From CBDBJK01 sp965206395 (GTDB lineage: Bacteria; Chloroflexota; Dehalococcoidia; Lucifugimonadales; CATOSD01): a DNA stretch of 64,000 nucleotides. The notes beneath the pieces were generated by a model. The model was not told the origin of the DNA and made no database searches. It saw only the letters and a program-made list of their open reading frames with translations. The DNA lies in the NCBI GenBank assembly GCA_965206395.1, contig CBDBJK010000005.1:21329-85328 (forward strand), read 5' to 3'. Shown here piece by piece: positions 17,523-28,229 of this stretch. Each line of letters opens with the position of its first letter. Positions within the stretch are counted from its first letter, which is position 1. The translations under genes were made by a program, and so were the position numbers.

Positions 17523-18815
17523 ATGAGCAACATATCCCAGGTTAGGGCTAGAGAAGTCCTCGACTCAAGGGCGAATCCGACAGTTGAGGTTGATGTCGTC
17601 CTGTCCAACGGAGCGACGGGGCGAGCGTTAGTGCCGTCCGGCGCAAGCACTGGCGCAAACGAGGCACTTGAATTGCGCGACGGCGACCCCACACGATACG
17701 GCGGGCGTGGCGTGCTCAAGGCGGTGGAGAACGTCAACAAGCGAATTGTGCCAGAGCTAATTGGACGCTCCGCGCTCGATCAGGAGAGCCTGGACAACCT
17801 TTTACTAGAGTTAGACGGCACTCCGAACAAGGGCGTTCTTGGGGCCAACGCCATCCTCGGCGTTTCCGTTGCCGTGGCCCACGCAGCAGCTCGGAGTCAG
17901 GGCAAGCCGCTCTACGAACATCTGCACCGAGGAGGCCCTCTGACGCTGCCCGTGCCAATGTTCAACATCATCAACGGCGGCAGGCACGCCGAGAACTCTA
18001 CGGATTTTCAGGAATTCATGGTTGTTCCCGCTGGCGTCGGCACCTTCAGCCTGGCTCTCCGCGCTGGCGTCGAGGTATACCACGCCCTGCGAAATCTGCT
18101 GCACGAGCGCGGACTCAACACGAACGTAGGCGACGAAGGCGGCTTTGCTCCTTCCCTATCCTCCAACCGCGAGGCCGTAGAGCTTATTCTGGCTGCAATC
18201 GAAAAGGCCGGATACACACCAGGCGAGCAGTGTTTCATCTCCATGGATGTGGCTGCGTCAGAGTTCTACGTCAAGAATGAAGGGCGCTATTCTCTCGCAA
18301 GGGAGCAGGCAGTTTTGCAGCCAGGAGGTCTTATCGAGAGGTACGGGGAGTGGGTGAGCAAGTACCCCATCGTCAGCATCGAGGATGGCATGGACGAGAA
18401 CGACTGGGATGGCTGGCGCACGATGACCTCTAACATTGGCAACAAGGTGCAGCTAGTCGGCGACGACCTCTACACGACCAATACAACGCTCATTCAAAAA
18501 GGCATTGACGGCAGCGCTAGCAACGCTGTGCTAATCAAGCTGAACCAGATAGGCACGGTGACGGAGACGCTGAAGGCGATAGACATGACGAAGAACGCGG
18601 GCTGGGGCGTTGTCATAAGCCATCGCTCCGGCGAGACCGAGGACACCACGATAGCAGACCTAGCCGTGGGCACGTCGGCGGGTCAGATAAAGTCCGGCGC
18701 TCCCGCTCGCGGCGAACGCACCGCCAAGTACAACCGCCTCCTGCGTATCGAGGAAGAGCTTGGAAGCAAGGCGACCTACGCGGGACGAGCCATCTACGAG
18801 CGGTTTCTGGGGTAG
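17523..18815 (+). CDS. eno: Enolase
   Basis: A full-length enolase of 430 residues (2-phosphoglycerate to phosphoenolpyruvate, glycolysis and gluconeogenesis, cytoplasm). The family signatures are intact: REVLDSRANPTVEV, PSGASTGANEALELRDGD, GGRHAENSTDFQEFM, the metal ligands in SMDVAASEF, IEDGMDENDW and GDDLYTTN, the base in LIKLNQIGTVTE, and the C-terminal SHRSGETEDTTIADLAVG. A stop TAG ends it. It is monocistronic and ordinary, which argues for a standard genetic code in this genome. Confidence 0.97.
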   Translation: MSNISQVRAREVLDSRANPTVEVDVVLSNGATGRALVPSGASTGANEALELRDGDPTRYGGRGVLKAVENVNKRIVPELIGRSALDQESLDNLLLELDGTPNKGVLGANAILGVSVAVAHAAARSQGKPLYEHLHRGGPLTLPVPMFNIINGGRHAENSTDFQEFMVVPAGVGTFSLALRAGVEVYHALRNLLHERGLNTNVGDEGGFAPSLSSNREAVELILAAIEKAGYTPGEQCFISMDVAASEFYVKNEGRYSLAREQAVLQPGGLIERYGEWVSKYPIVSIEDGMDENDWDGWRTMTSNIGNKVQLVGDDLYTTNTTLIQKGIDGSASNAVLIKLNQIGTVTETLKAIDMTKNAGWGVVISHRSGETEDTTIADLAVGTSAGQIKSGAPARGERTAKYNRLLRIEEELGSKATYAGRAIYERFLG

Positions 18816-18898
18816 AAGCTCATTCTTGAAACCCCTCTAAATTCAGAGGTAATTTTCAACGCAAAGGTTTTTGAGCACATAAAACTTGGACATTTATG

Positions 18899-19002
18899 TG
18901 GACATTGTCCATCCTGTTGTCCGCATAAATGTAGTATAATTACCCCATTGTCATGCGGTGTACTCAAGCTATAGAAATGGACATTGTCTAAGACAATGTC
19001 CA
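18899..19002 (+). promoter_or_regulatory. fic promoter region with repeated GGACA/TGTCC operator
   Basis: GTGGACATTGTCC (18899-18910), a half site TTGTCC (18917-18922), a TATAAT at 18935-18940, and a strong palindrome TGGACATTGTCT-A-AGACAATGTCCA (18978-19002) just before the fic RBS (AAGGAG, 19005-19010). CATTTATGTGGACA and TGTCCGCATAAATG also face each other at 18891-18931. The repeated site points to a dimeric repressor. Confidence 0.55.
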
Positions 19003-19015
19003 CTAAGGAGGCTGT

Positions 19016-20146
19016 ATGCCCAAGTGGGATGTACATTTCGATATGCGATTAAGGGCCAATGACACAGAGGTTATTCGATGCGTAGCTATAGCAGAAGCCC
19101 TCGCCTCTGTTGCTCGCGGAATACCAGTACCTCCTCATGTTCAGCGCAGGCTAAATAACCTTAATATCCTCCGCGCAGTTCGTGGTACTACTGGCATTGA
19201 AGGTACTGAGTTCTCAGAGGAGGAAGTTGCTGAAATCCTAGCGTCACCCTCGGACAAAAAAACTTTCTCCAGCACACAGAACCGAGAAGAACAGGAGGTC
19301 AGAAACGCCGAGGCCTTGATGCATTATGTAGGGAATATCTTGAGTGGCGGTTCAGATGCGCCACTTAGCGAAAGCCTCATACGTAAATTCCATGAGATTA
19401 TTACCCAAAAGATTGCCTATGAACATAATGAGCCTGGCAGGTATAGAACCTATAGCGTAAATGCAGGAAGTTATCGTCCACCAGAAATAGGGGACGATGT
19501 GCAAAGACTTATGACTGAGTTCATTGACTGGTTCAACACAGGATTACCTAAAGAATGGAATTCTATTATCAGGGCGATTGTTGCTCATTTCTACGTTACT
19601 AGCATTCACCCATTTGGAGATGGTAATGGTCGTACATCACGAGCAGTTGAAAGCTATCTTCTTTTTCAAGCTGGTGTAAATGCACGAGGATTTTACTCTC
19701 TTGCCAACTACTATTACAGAAATAGGTCGGAGTACGTTAGAAATCTGGATTACGTGCGATTTCAGAGCGGCGGTGATTTAACGCCATTTGTCGTTTTTGC
19801 TTTGAGGGGCTTAGTAGAAGAGTTGCAGGTCGTTCATGAAGAAGTTCTTTCAGAAGTACAGATTATTTCTTTCCGAGACTATGCCAGAGAAACACTTGGA
19901 TCACAGCACAAATTAGGTACACCTGTAGGAGAGAGACTATTTCATTTTCTTCTCGAATTAGGCCATGAGCCGATCTCCTTGAAAGCATTAAGGAACCGAG
20001 AGCATCCAATGTCTCACATGTATGTAAATGTAACCAATAAGACATTGATGAGGGATATACGTTTCCTACAGAAGCATGAATTAGTAAAAATAGAGGGAGA
20101 CAAATTACAAGTGAATTTAGATGTCATGAAGCAGTTTACCGCTTAG
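19016..20146 (+). CDS. fic: Fic family protein (AMP-transferase type)
   Basis: A 376-residue Fic-domain protein. The catalytic loop HPFGDGNGRTSR (about residues 197-208) is complete, so AMPylation or a related nucleotide transfer is expected. A class II inhibitory helix with the pattern T-TGI-EG lies near residue 57, as in Fic proteins that carry their own autoinhibitory segment. The C-terminal 100 residues resemble a winged helix (LEL-HEPISLKALRN...LMRDIRFLQKHELVKIEGD), so it may bind DNA and control itself. A strong palindrome sits in the leader. The gene is AT-richer than its neighbours, suggesting transfer. Confidence 0.9.
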   Translation: MPKWDVHFDMRLRANDTEVIRCVAIAEALASVARGIPVPPHVQRRLNNLNILRAVRGTTGIEGTEFSEEEVAEILASPSDKKTFSSTQNREEQEVRNAEALMHYVGNILSGGSDAPLSESLIRKFHEIITQKIAYEHNEPGRYRTYSVNAGSYRPPEIGDDVQRLMTEFIDWFNTGLPKEWNSIIRAIVAHFYVTSIHPFGDGNGRTSRAVESYLLFQAGVNARGFYSLANYYYRNRSEYVRNLDYVRFQSGGDLTPFVVFALRGLVEELQVVHEEVLSEVQIISFRDYARETLGSQHKLGTPVGERLFHFLLELGHEPISLKALRNREHPMSHMYVNVTNKTLMRDIRFLQKHELVKIEGDKLQVNLDVMKQFTA

Positions 20147-20251
20147 ACAGCTATTGAGTCGGGCTACGGATATTTCGAGCAAAATCGAAAAATTGAGAGT
20201 GCGAGTTGAGCCAGCATATATCGTAATCATCCATCCAGGACGAAAGATCTA

Positions 20252-21931
20252 ATGACAAGAATCTACGACATTGCAGACGAGTATGTGGAGCGTTTCGCGG
20301 CGCTGAACCCGATTGGCGCTACCAGTGTTGGCGTTTCCGGCCACGACGCGGAGATGACGGACTTCTCGCCTCAAGGGGCTGAGGCAAGGGCAAACCTCGA
20401 CCGCGAGACGATAGCCTCGCTGGAAACGGCGTCGGCGGAAGGCGAGCGCGACCGCATAGCCAGGGAAGCTATGATCGACGAGTTGCGCGTCGGCCTCGAA
20501 ATGTTCGACGCGGGCGAGCACCTGCGCGACCTGAACATTCTCGGCAGTCCGCTGCAATCGGTTCGCATGGCGTTCGACCTGATGCCGCGTGAGTCCGAGG
20601 AGCAATGGCGTAATATCGCCTCACGGCTGCGTCTTGTGCCACAGGGACTCGCGAGCCATCGGGAATCGCTGCAAGAGGGTATGCGACAGGGCAAGGTCAG
20701 CAGCCGACGTCAGACCGTCGAGTGCGCGAGGCAAGCGGAGACCTGGAGCGGTCAGAGAGAGGGTCAGCCGTCGTTCTTCCAGAGCCTGCTGGATTCTTAT
20801 GACGAGGCTGGTCTGTCCTCGGCTTCTCTAAGGCGTGACATCGAGGAAGGCATCGAGGTCGCGGCACAAGCCTATGCCGAGATGCGCGGCTTTCTGTCGG
20901 AGCGATACCTCCCCAACGCCGCCGAGCGCGACGCCGTCGGCAGAGAGCGTTACGCGCTGGCCGCTCGCGTCTTCAACGGTACGGAGCTAGACCTGGAGGA
21001 GACCTATCAGTGGGGTTGGGAGCAGCTTCGGTGGGTCGAGCGGGAGATGGAGAGCACCGCCGAGAGAATCCTGCCCAGCGGTGGTGTGGAGGCCGCCAAG
21101 GAGTTGCTAGAATCTGACCCTGCGCGGGCCATCAATGGCGTGGACGCCTTTCAGCGATGGATGCAAGAGCTTCAAGACCGCACGATTGCCGAGATGAACG
21201 GCGTCCATTTCGACATGCCGGGGCCGGTCAAGCGCATCGAGGCGATGATCGCGCCTGCGGGTGGCGCCCTTGCTATGTACTACACGCCGCCGTCCGAAGA
21301 CTTCAGCCGACCGGGGCGCACGTGGTATCCGACGGGCGGCAAGACGCGCTTTCCGCTGTGGGGCGAGGTCTCGATTGCCTACCACGAGGGCGTGCCGGGC
21401 CACCATTTTCAGCTAGCGACGGCCAAGCACCTCGCGGGCGAGCTTTCGCGCTTCCAGAGCGTTCTCGGCGGCACGTCGGGCTACATAGAGGGCTGGGCGC
21501 TCTACGCCGAGCGGCTGATGGCAGAGCTTGGTTATCTTGAAAACCCCGACCACTATCTGGGCATGCTCAGAGCGCAAGCGTTGCGCAGCGTCCGCGTCAT
21601 AATAGACATTGGCATGCACCTCGAGCGGCCAATCCCGCAGGACGAGCGTTTCCACCCCGGCGAGGTTTGGAATCCAGAGCTTGGGCTTGAGTTCATACAG
21701 CAGCGCAGCCACTTTCCGCCGGACTTTGTGGCGAGCGAGGTGAACCGCTACCTGGGTATGCCGGGGCAGGCCATCAGCTACAAGGTAGGCGAGCGCGAGT
21801 GGCTCGCGGCCCGCGACGACGCTCGACAGCGCAAGGGGTCTGCCTTCGACCTCAAGGAGTTCCACTCCCGCGCCCTCGACATCGGCCCGATGGGTCTCGC
21901 CCAGATGCGCCGCGAGCTAGGGCAGGTGTAG
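20252..21931 (+). CDS. DUF885 family putative zinc metallopeptidase
   Basis: A 559-residue DUF885 protein. The family's metal site HEGVPGHHFQLA is in the C-terminal half, preceded by FPLWGEVSIAYHE and followed by GYIEGWALYAERLM, all diagnostic. No signal peptide is seen, so it is probably cytoplasmic, although many relatives are exported. The biochemical role of the family is poorly known; a peptidase action is inferred from the HExxxGHH-type site. It ends just before the convergent STAND gene. Confidence 0.85.
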   Translation: MTRIYDIADEYVERFAALNPIGATSVGVSGHDAEMTDFSPQGAEARANLDRETIASLETASAEGERDRIAREAMIDELRVGLEMFDAGEHLRDLNILGSPLQSVRMAFDLMPRESEEQWRNIASRLRLVPQGLASHRESLQEGMRQGKVSSRRQTVECARQAETWSGQREGQPSFFQSLLDSYDEAGLSSASLRRDIEEGIEVAAQAYAEMRGFLSERYLPNAAERDAVGRERYALAARVFNGTELDLEETYQWGWEQLRWVEREMESTAERILPSGGVEAAKELLESDPARAINGVDAFQRWMQELQDRTIAEMNGVHFDMPGPVKRIEAMIAPAGGALAMYYTPPSEDFSRPGRTWYPTGGKTRFPLWGEVSIAYHEGVPGHHFQLATAKHLAGELSRFQSVLGGTSGYIEGWALYAERLMAELGYLENPDHYLGMLRAQALRSVRVIIDIGMHLERPIPQDERFHPGEVWNPELGLEFIQQRSHFPPDFVASEVNRYLGMPGQAISYKVGEREWLAARDDARQRKGSAFDLKEFHSRALDIGPMGLAQMRRELGQV

Positions 21932-22716
21932 GCCTTACTCCCCCTGCGACTCGCGCCACCTGGCAAGCCTTCGCCGTGCTGTCTCCGCATTTGGGTCTTC
22001 GATCTGCTCGAAGATCTCGAGCGCGGCCTCAACGTTCGTAATAGCCTGGCTGTGCTCGCCGAGTTTATACAGCTCGTCTCCCAGATTGTACAGAGCATTA
22101 CCTTCGCCCCTGCGGTCTCCTGTCTCGCGAGTGATTTGTAATTGTTGCTCGTAGAATTCGATGGCGCGGGGTGTATCATCAAGCGCAGAGTATGCATTGC
22201 CCAGATTACCCAGAGCAATTCCCTCGTTCCTTCGGTCGTCAATCTCACGAGTAATGTGCAATTGTTGCTCATAGAACTCGATGGCGCGGCGTGTCTCACC
22301 AAGTGCATCATAGGCAATCCCCAGACTGCCCAGAGCACTTCCTTCGCCTCTGCGGTCGCCTATCTCGCGCAAAACCTCAAGCGCCTGCTCGTAGAACTCG
22401 CTGACGCGGCGTGTCTCACCAAGATCAGCGTAGGCATGCCCCAGATTACCCAGGTGGTGGCCCTCAGATCTTCGGTCCCTCAAGCGCCGTGAAGCGCCCA
22501 GTGCCGCTTCGAGCCAGGCGATGCGTTCATGTGGATGCTGACGAAGATTTAGCAGTGGCCCTTGGCCGGCGTAATCGCTGCACAACTTCGCGGCGTCCTT
22601 GTCCTTCTTCGCGAATTCTGCCGCCCATGCCTGCCCTTTCAAGATGTTCATCAGATCCAAGTCGAATAGCGCGAGTCCACGTGCCAGCGCATTGCCTCCC
22701 TCGACGTATAGTTGAC

Positions 22717-23969
22717 TAGTGGTTCAACGTTTTTGTATTGATGGGTAGAGTGACTTTAGCTTGATGCGCGCATCCTCGGTAGTGAAGCGCCAATCCACTC
22801 GTATCACATCCCGGTTGCGTTGATTCTGCCAAGCATTGACCTCGCCGCGCAGGATGTCTTGATTGGCAATCCGTCGGTCCAGGCACTGTCGAGCCAGCAC
22901 ACCGATCTCTATCTCCGCCATATTCAACCAACTCCCGTGTTTGGGAGTGTAGTGTATCTCCAGTCGCTCAGCTATACGCCTCGCCTCAGCAGGCTCGAAT
23001 GCCTCGTATAGCGAGGACAGCTTGTGAGTGTTGAGATTGTCCATTACCAGCACGATCCGGTCTCTGTCAGGGTAGTCCTCGTCGACCAGTTTCTTTATCA
23101 CATGCGCCCAGTCCACCTTCGTGCGACGCTCTCTGACCTCGACTCGGCGCCATCCGTCCAACGGTGCAAACAGCATGAACAGGCTGCTCACTCCATTGCG
23201 CTCGTATTCGTAGTCGTATGCCGCCGATAAGCCGGGCGCTGCGGGACGCGGCACTCGCGTCTCCTTGACTTGCTGTTTGCTCGTCTCATCCATGCACACC
23301 AGAACCTCATTCCCATCGTACGGCCGTTGGTAGACCTCCAGTACGTCTTCCATCACGTCTTCCATCGCGCACACAAACTCCGCGCTCTGACCGGGCGGGA
23401 TGCACCAACTCTGCTTCAGCCACGGCTTCAGTTCGTTTTTTTTTAAGCGCCTGGCGAACCGTCTCGGTGCTAATGGTCCCGACTATCTCACACTCGACCA
23501 ACTGGTCAGCCAACAGCTTCAGGGTCCAACTGGCACGCCCCTCCGGCGGTTCCCCGCAGGCCATCGCTATCAACCGTGCTTCACCTTCGCCGTCCAGTCT
23601 CTTTTGACGCCGACGCAGTTGCTTTTTGCGATTCAGCGCAGACTCGACCCCCTCCTCCACACAGCGCTTGCGTATTCGCTCGACCGTTGACTGTCCCACA
23701 CCGAGCGCGCTGGTGATGTCCGCGTCCTTCATTCCCCCGTCCGAGCGTGACTCATCGCTCATCAGCAGAATGCGCGCATGGGTCTGTTTGTACGCCGCAG
23801 CCCGACCGCGTGAGACCAAGGCGTTGAGTTCCTGTTGTTCGTCGGTAGTCAGTCTGATACGGTACTTCTTGGTAGACATCATGGTTCCTCCTCGGTTCAA
23901 CGTTACGATTGAACCCCCAAGAGGAACAATGACTATCATGGTATTCATTTCAATGATGTTGGACCACTA
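22717..23969 (-). mobile_element. IS630-family element, copy 2 (long form)
   Basis: 1253 bp with the 12-base duplication GATGGAAGACGT. It entered the TA that flanks the older IS427-type element at 23970, so the two elements abut. Confidence 0.9.
22724..23882 (-). CDS. tnp: IS630 transposase (copy 2)
   Basis: Both frames and the A9 shift site are intact. Frame 2 is four codons longer than in copy 1 because of a repeated MEDV segment; the DDE residues are unchanged, so it is probably active. Confidence 0.88.
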
Positions 23970-24776
23970 GGTTGTGTTGACATTTGGTGCATAATGGATA
24001 CATGTCAACGACTGAATTACGCAATGAACAATGGTCGAAAATCCTTGAATTTCTGCGCTCATGCCCAGACCTCTACGTTGGAGAGGAGGACGATTGCAGG
24101 CGCTACGTCGAGGCCATCCTGTGGATGGCACGAAGTGGTGCTCCTTGGAGACTGCTGCCTGAGCACTACGGTCACTGGAACAGCGTATATAAGCGCTTCG
24201 CACGCTGGTGTGAAAAGGGTGTATGGGAACGAATGCATCAGCATTTTGTGCAAGACCCCGATATGGAGCATGTCATCATTGATAGCACTGTGGTTCGCGC
24301 TCATCCCTGTGCTGCTGGAGCCTCCAAAAAAACGGTGGCCAATCGGCCCAAGCTCTTGGCCGGAGCCGAGGCGGGTTCAGTACCAAGATCCACGTGAGCG
24401 TGGATGGATTGGGCAACCCGTTGCGCTTTGAGCTCACAGCAGGTCAACGTCACGACATCACCCAGGCACAGGCATTGATAGCTGATTTCGAAACCGAGCA
24501 TGTGATTGCTGATAAGGGATACGATTCGATGGATTTTCTCCAATGCATCCTGGGCAGGGGCGCGTTACCTGTGATTCCACCTCGGTCAAATCGAAAGACG
24601 CCACGAGAGTATGATGAGTACCTTTACCGAAGCGCCACCTTGTGGAGTGTTTCATCAACAAGATCAAGCACTACCGGCATATCTTCTCTCGCTTTGACAA
24701 GCTGTCATCGCGTTTCCTGGGATTCTTGAACTTCGTCGGTGCTCTCATATGGCTCAGATGAAATGTCAACACAACC
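23970..24776 (+). mobile_element. IS5-family (IS427-like) element in STAND gene
   Basis: 807 bp with perfect 16-bp terminal repeats GGTTGTGTTGACATTT (23970-23985) and AAATGTCAACACAACC (24761-24776), flanked by TA on both sides. It lies inside the STAND gene and was itself hit at its left border by the IS630 copy. Confidence 0.88.
24002..24760 (+). pseudogene. tnp: IS427-type transposase, frameshifted
   Basis: Three frame segments: MSTTELRNEQWSKILEFL to GASKK (N-terminus, first Asp in IIDSTVVRAH), then HVSVDGLGNPLRFELTAGQRHD with DKGYDS (second Asp), then after a break near 24632 the catalytic-Glu block RHLVECFINKIKHYR. The first shift, at a run of seven As near 24328, is of the kind programmed in this group; the second is probably a disabling mutation. 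Confidence 0.8.
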
Positions 24777-26278
24777 TAGCAAAAGCAATCACTTCCTGGT
24801 AGTGAGTGGCGTGGCGTGCGGCGGTATCGCTCAGCCTTCGCTGCTCACGTCTGGAATCTCGCTTGCCCTCTCCGTAGGCGAAGGCGTTTTCAGCCACAGG
24901 GCGCATCAGGTCGTGCAGGCGGTAGCGAGTGCTCTCGTCGTCGTATAGCAGCAGGCTGCGCTCGACCAGCGTGCCCAGGCCATCGAGGGCTTCCTGCTCA
25001 GACGCATCCCACACGGCGATTACTGCGTTCCGATGGAAAGTCCCGGGAAACACGGAGAGCATTTGCCAGCGTTCGGCCAATTCCGGCTGCTCTCGCGCAA
25101 GCTGGGCCGCGCTCAGTCCAAGTGTAGCCTCGACATCCACATCGTCTTGCTTCAACTGCTCAAGCCGTCGTTTCTCATCCGCCAGTTTGTTAATGTAGTC
25201 GCGGGCTAAAAAGTTTGGATGCCCTGCCATGAAAGTGCCTGCTACTCTGAGGGCAAGCGGTAGGCGACCACAGCGGCGGGCTATTTCGTCTAGCTCTGCT
25301 TCCGACGCTTGCGTTTCGCCTATGATTACCTTGAGCAGGTCGCGCGACTTTTCCTCGGAAAGGGCATCCACGTTCAATTGGCGCGCACCAGGCAAGACAA
25401 TAGTGGAGCGAGATGTAACGATCATGCCGCACGACTCCGGGGGCAACATGCCGCTCACCTGAACGGTGTTTTCGGCGTTGTCTAACACAATCAGGACGCA
25501 CTTCTCCGCAAGTACGCTTGTGTAAATTTGTCTCGCTGCGTCAATGTCGTCCGGAAGATTAGCCGTAGGATTGAAGGCGCGGACAACCTCGGCCATCGCA
25601 TCGACAGGCGTGAGTGGCGCGTCTGATGTGCCGCGCATGTCCACGACGATCTGCCCGTCGGGATATTGGTCAGCAACAAGACGGCCCACGTGGAAAGCCA
25701 GTGCGCTCTTGCCCATGCCACCCATACCGCCAATGGCCGAAATAGCGGCCAGTCCTCCGCCACTACCCAGAAGGTCTTCAAGCTGCTGTACTTCCTCATC
25801 TCTGCCAGTGAAGTCGGGCAGGTCGCGCGGAAGCTGGTGAAGACGCTGGCTCCCAGACGATGGCGGAGCGCCAATGCTCGAACTCTGGCCGATTGCGCTT
25901 GCAGGTTGAGGGCTGCTAACGCTCGGAGCGTCACGGGAAGCCTTTAACGAGAATTTAAAGAGTTTGCTAGCTTCAAACTCAGCCGCGAACTCTCGTATTT
26001 GGTCACGAAACACGATCAGGACAGCAAGGACTATTACGGCGAAGATGGAAAGACCTATGACTATTGTAGTGTTGTTATCCACGACAAAATCCTGTCACTT
26101 TTGCTGGCTCGTCTATGTGATACAGGGTAAGTAGACGGAAATACGGCGTAAATGTCAAGTGAAGCGATTCATTCAGGGCGGGCCTGTTGTGGCCGTCGTG
26201 TTACGAGGTATAATGGTATCTGGCTGAGGCACTGACTCATTTCATATCGGCTAATTCAGATTACAAGGGGGTTTCAAT

Positions 26279-27292
<1,014 letters not shown>

Positions 27293-27305
27293 ACCCTATA
27301 CACCA

Positions 27306-27360
27306 ACCCCCAAACCCTAACCCCCAAGGGGTCGGGGTTTGGGGTGGAGGGTTTGGGGTG
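27306..27360. repeat. C/G-tract inverted repeat with G-quadruplex potential
   Basis: CCCCCAAACCCTAACCCCC is followed by GGGGTTTGGGG (27334-27344) and GGAGGGTTTGGGG. The arms can pair as a hairpin ending the gap transcript, and the four closely spaced G runs on the plus strand could also fold as a quadruplex next to the following start codon at 27366. Confidence 0.5.
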
Positions 27361-27365
27361 TTGTG

Positions 27366-28208
27366 ATGGCAGACGTTGAGAGGGTAAAGGCTGACATTCA
27401 GCTTGTGCGGGAGCTGTCGAACGAGCTTGCGGGGCATATCCACGCTTTGCCCGATGGCATCTGGAGGGACCCGGAGCAGTTCGGCAGCCCGTGTGAAGGA
27501 TGGAAGGTCGCCGACGTGATAGCGCATCTCATTGAGGGAGCCACGTTATATTCTCTTAGTGTTGGCCGCGCGCTCAAGGGCGAATCGTCTCCCCCAATGG
27601 GCCATCGCAGCATGGGCCGTCAGGAGGCTACGGAGGCGCTCATATCCCTTCGGGGCAGCTATGACGAAGACCTGTTCCTTGAATTCAACGGAAGCTGCAA
27701 GCAGCTTAACACTCTGCTGGTGTCACTGGAATCGAAAGATTTCAAAGCTCCCGCGTTTCATTCTTTTTTCGGTGCCATTCCAGTTTCGCGTCTGATCGAG
27801 CTTCGCGTTCTGGAGCTTGCGGTGCATGGTTGGGACGTTCGCTATAGCCTCGACAGGTCTGCCACGCTGAGCGAGAAAGCCTTGCCCTTTCTGACCGGGT
27901 GGATGCAAAGCTGGTTCAGCATCGGATTTCAGAAGAGCGACATGTTGGTATCGCCTGTCACGTATCGCTTTCGGCTCAACGAGCCGGTAACCGAGAGCTA
28001 CGACGTAGTTATTACAGGCGACGACTTCAGCCTTCAGCCGTCGGACGGCGCGGACGCCGGCGTGACCTTTAGCTGCGACACAAACACCTACATCCTTCTT
28101 GGCATGGGTCGCCTGCCGTTCGCACGCTCGGTGCGCAGAGGACGGCTATCGTTCGAGGGAGACGAGAAGCTAGCCTCGCAGTTCACCGACTGGTTCGGGC
28201 CTGTATAG
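27366..28208 (+). CDS. TIGR03083/DinB-like maleylpyruvate isomerase family protein
   Basis: A 280-residue protein. The N-terminal four-helix DinB-like part has WRDPEQFGSPCEGWKVADVIAHLIEG, with the metal-binding histidine of the HL motif, and HGWDVRYS later, as in mycothiol-dependent maleylpyruvate isomerases (TIGR03083). The last 100 residues look like an SCP2-type lipid-binding domain. The cofactor thiol and substrate are unknown; Chloroflexota are not known to make mycothiol, so a different thiol or no thiol is possible. Start ATG 27366 lies just past the G-rich tract. Confidence 0.75.
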   Translation: MADVERVKADIQLVRELSNELAGHIHALPDGIWRDPEQFGSPCEGWKVADVIAHLIEGATLYSLSVGRALKGESSPPMGHRSMGRQEATEALISLRGSYDEDLFLEFNGSCKQLNTLLVSLESKDFKAPAFHSFFGAIPVSRLIELRVLELAVHGWDVRYSLDRSATLSEKALPFLTGWMQSWFSIGFQKSDMLVSPVTYRFRLNEPVTESYDVVITGDDFSLQPSDGADAGVTFSCDTNTYILLGMGRLPFARSVRRGRLSFEGDEKLASQFTDWFGPV

Positions 28209-28229
28209 CCTTCGTCTGATGGCTTTGTG

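Larger units (their letters stand above)
21935..26082 (-). pseudogene. Membrane-anchored STAND ATPase (NB-ARC + TPR), split by two IS elements
   Basis: The 5' part (26082 to 24777) has an N-terminal membrane helix (IVIGLSIFAVIVLAVLIVF), a linker, and an NB-ARC ATPase with P-loop GGMGGMGKSALA, Walker B KCVLIVLDNAE, and an MIVTSRS sensor. The 3' part (22716 to 21935) has about five 40-residue tetratricopeptide repeats (NLGNAYSALDDTPRAIEFYEQQL and kin). Removing the IS at 23970-24776 and the IS at 22717-23969 joins ...VIAFA with SQLYVEGG in frame, giving about 700 residues. STAND proteins sense a ligand with the C-terminal repeats and oligomerise; many are antiviral or signalling proteins. Start GTG 26082. 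Confidence 0.85.
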
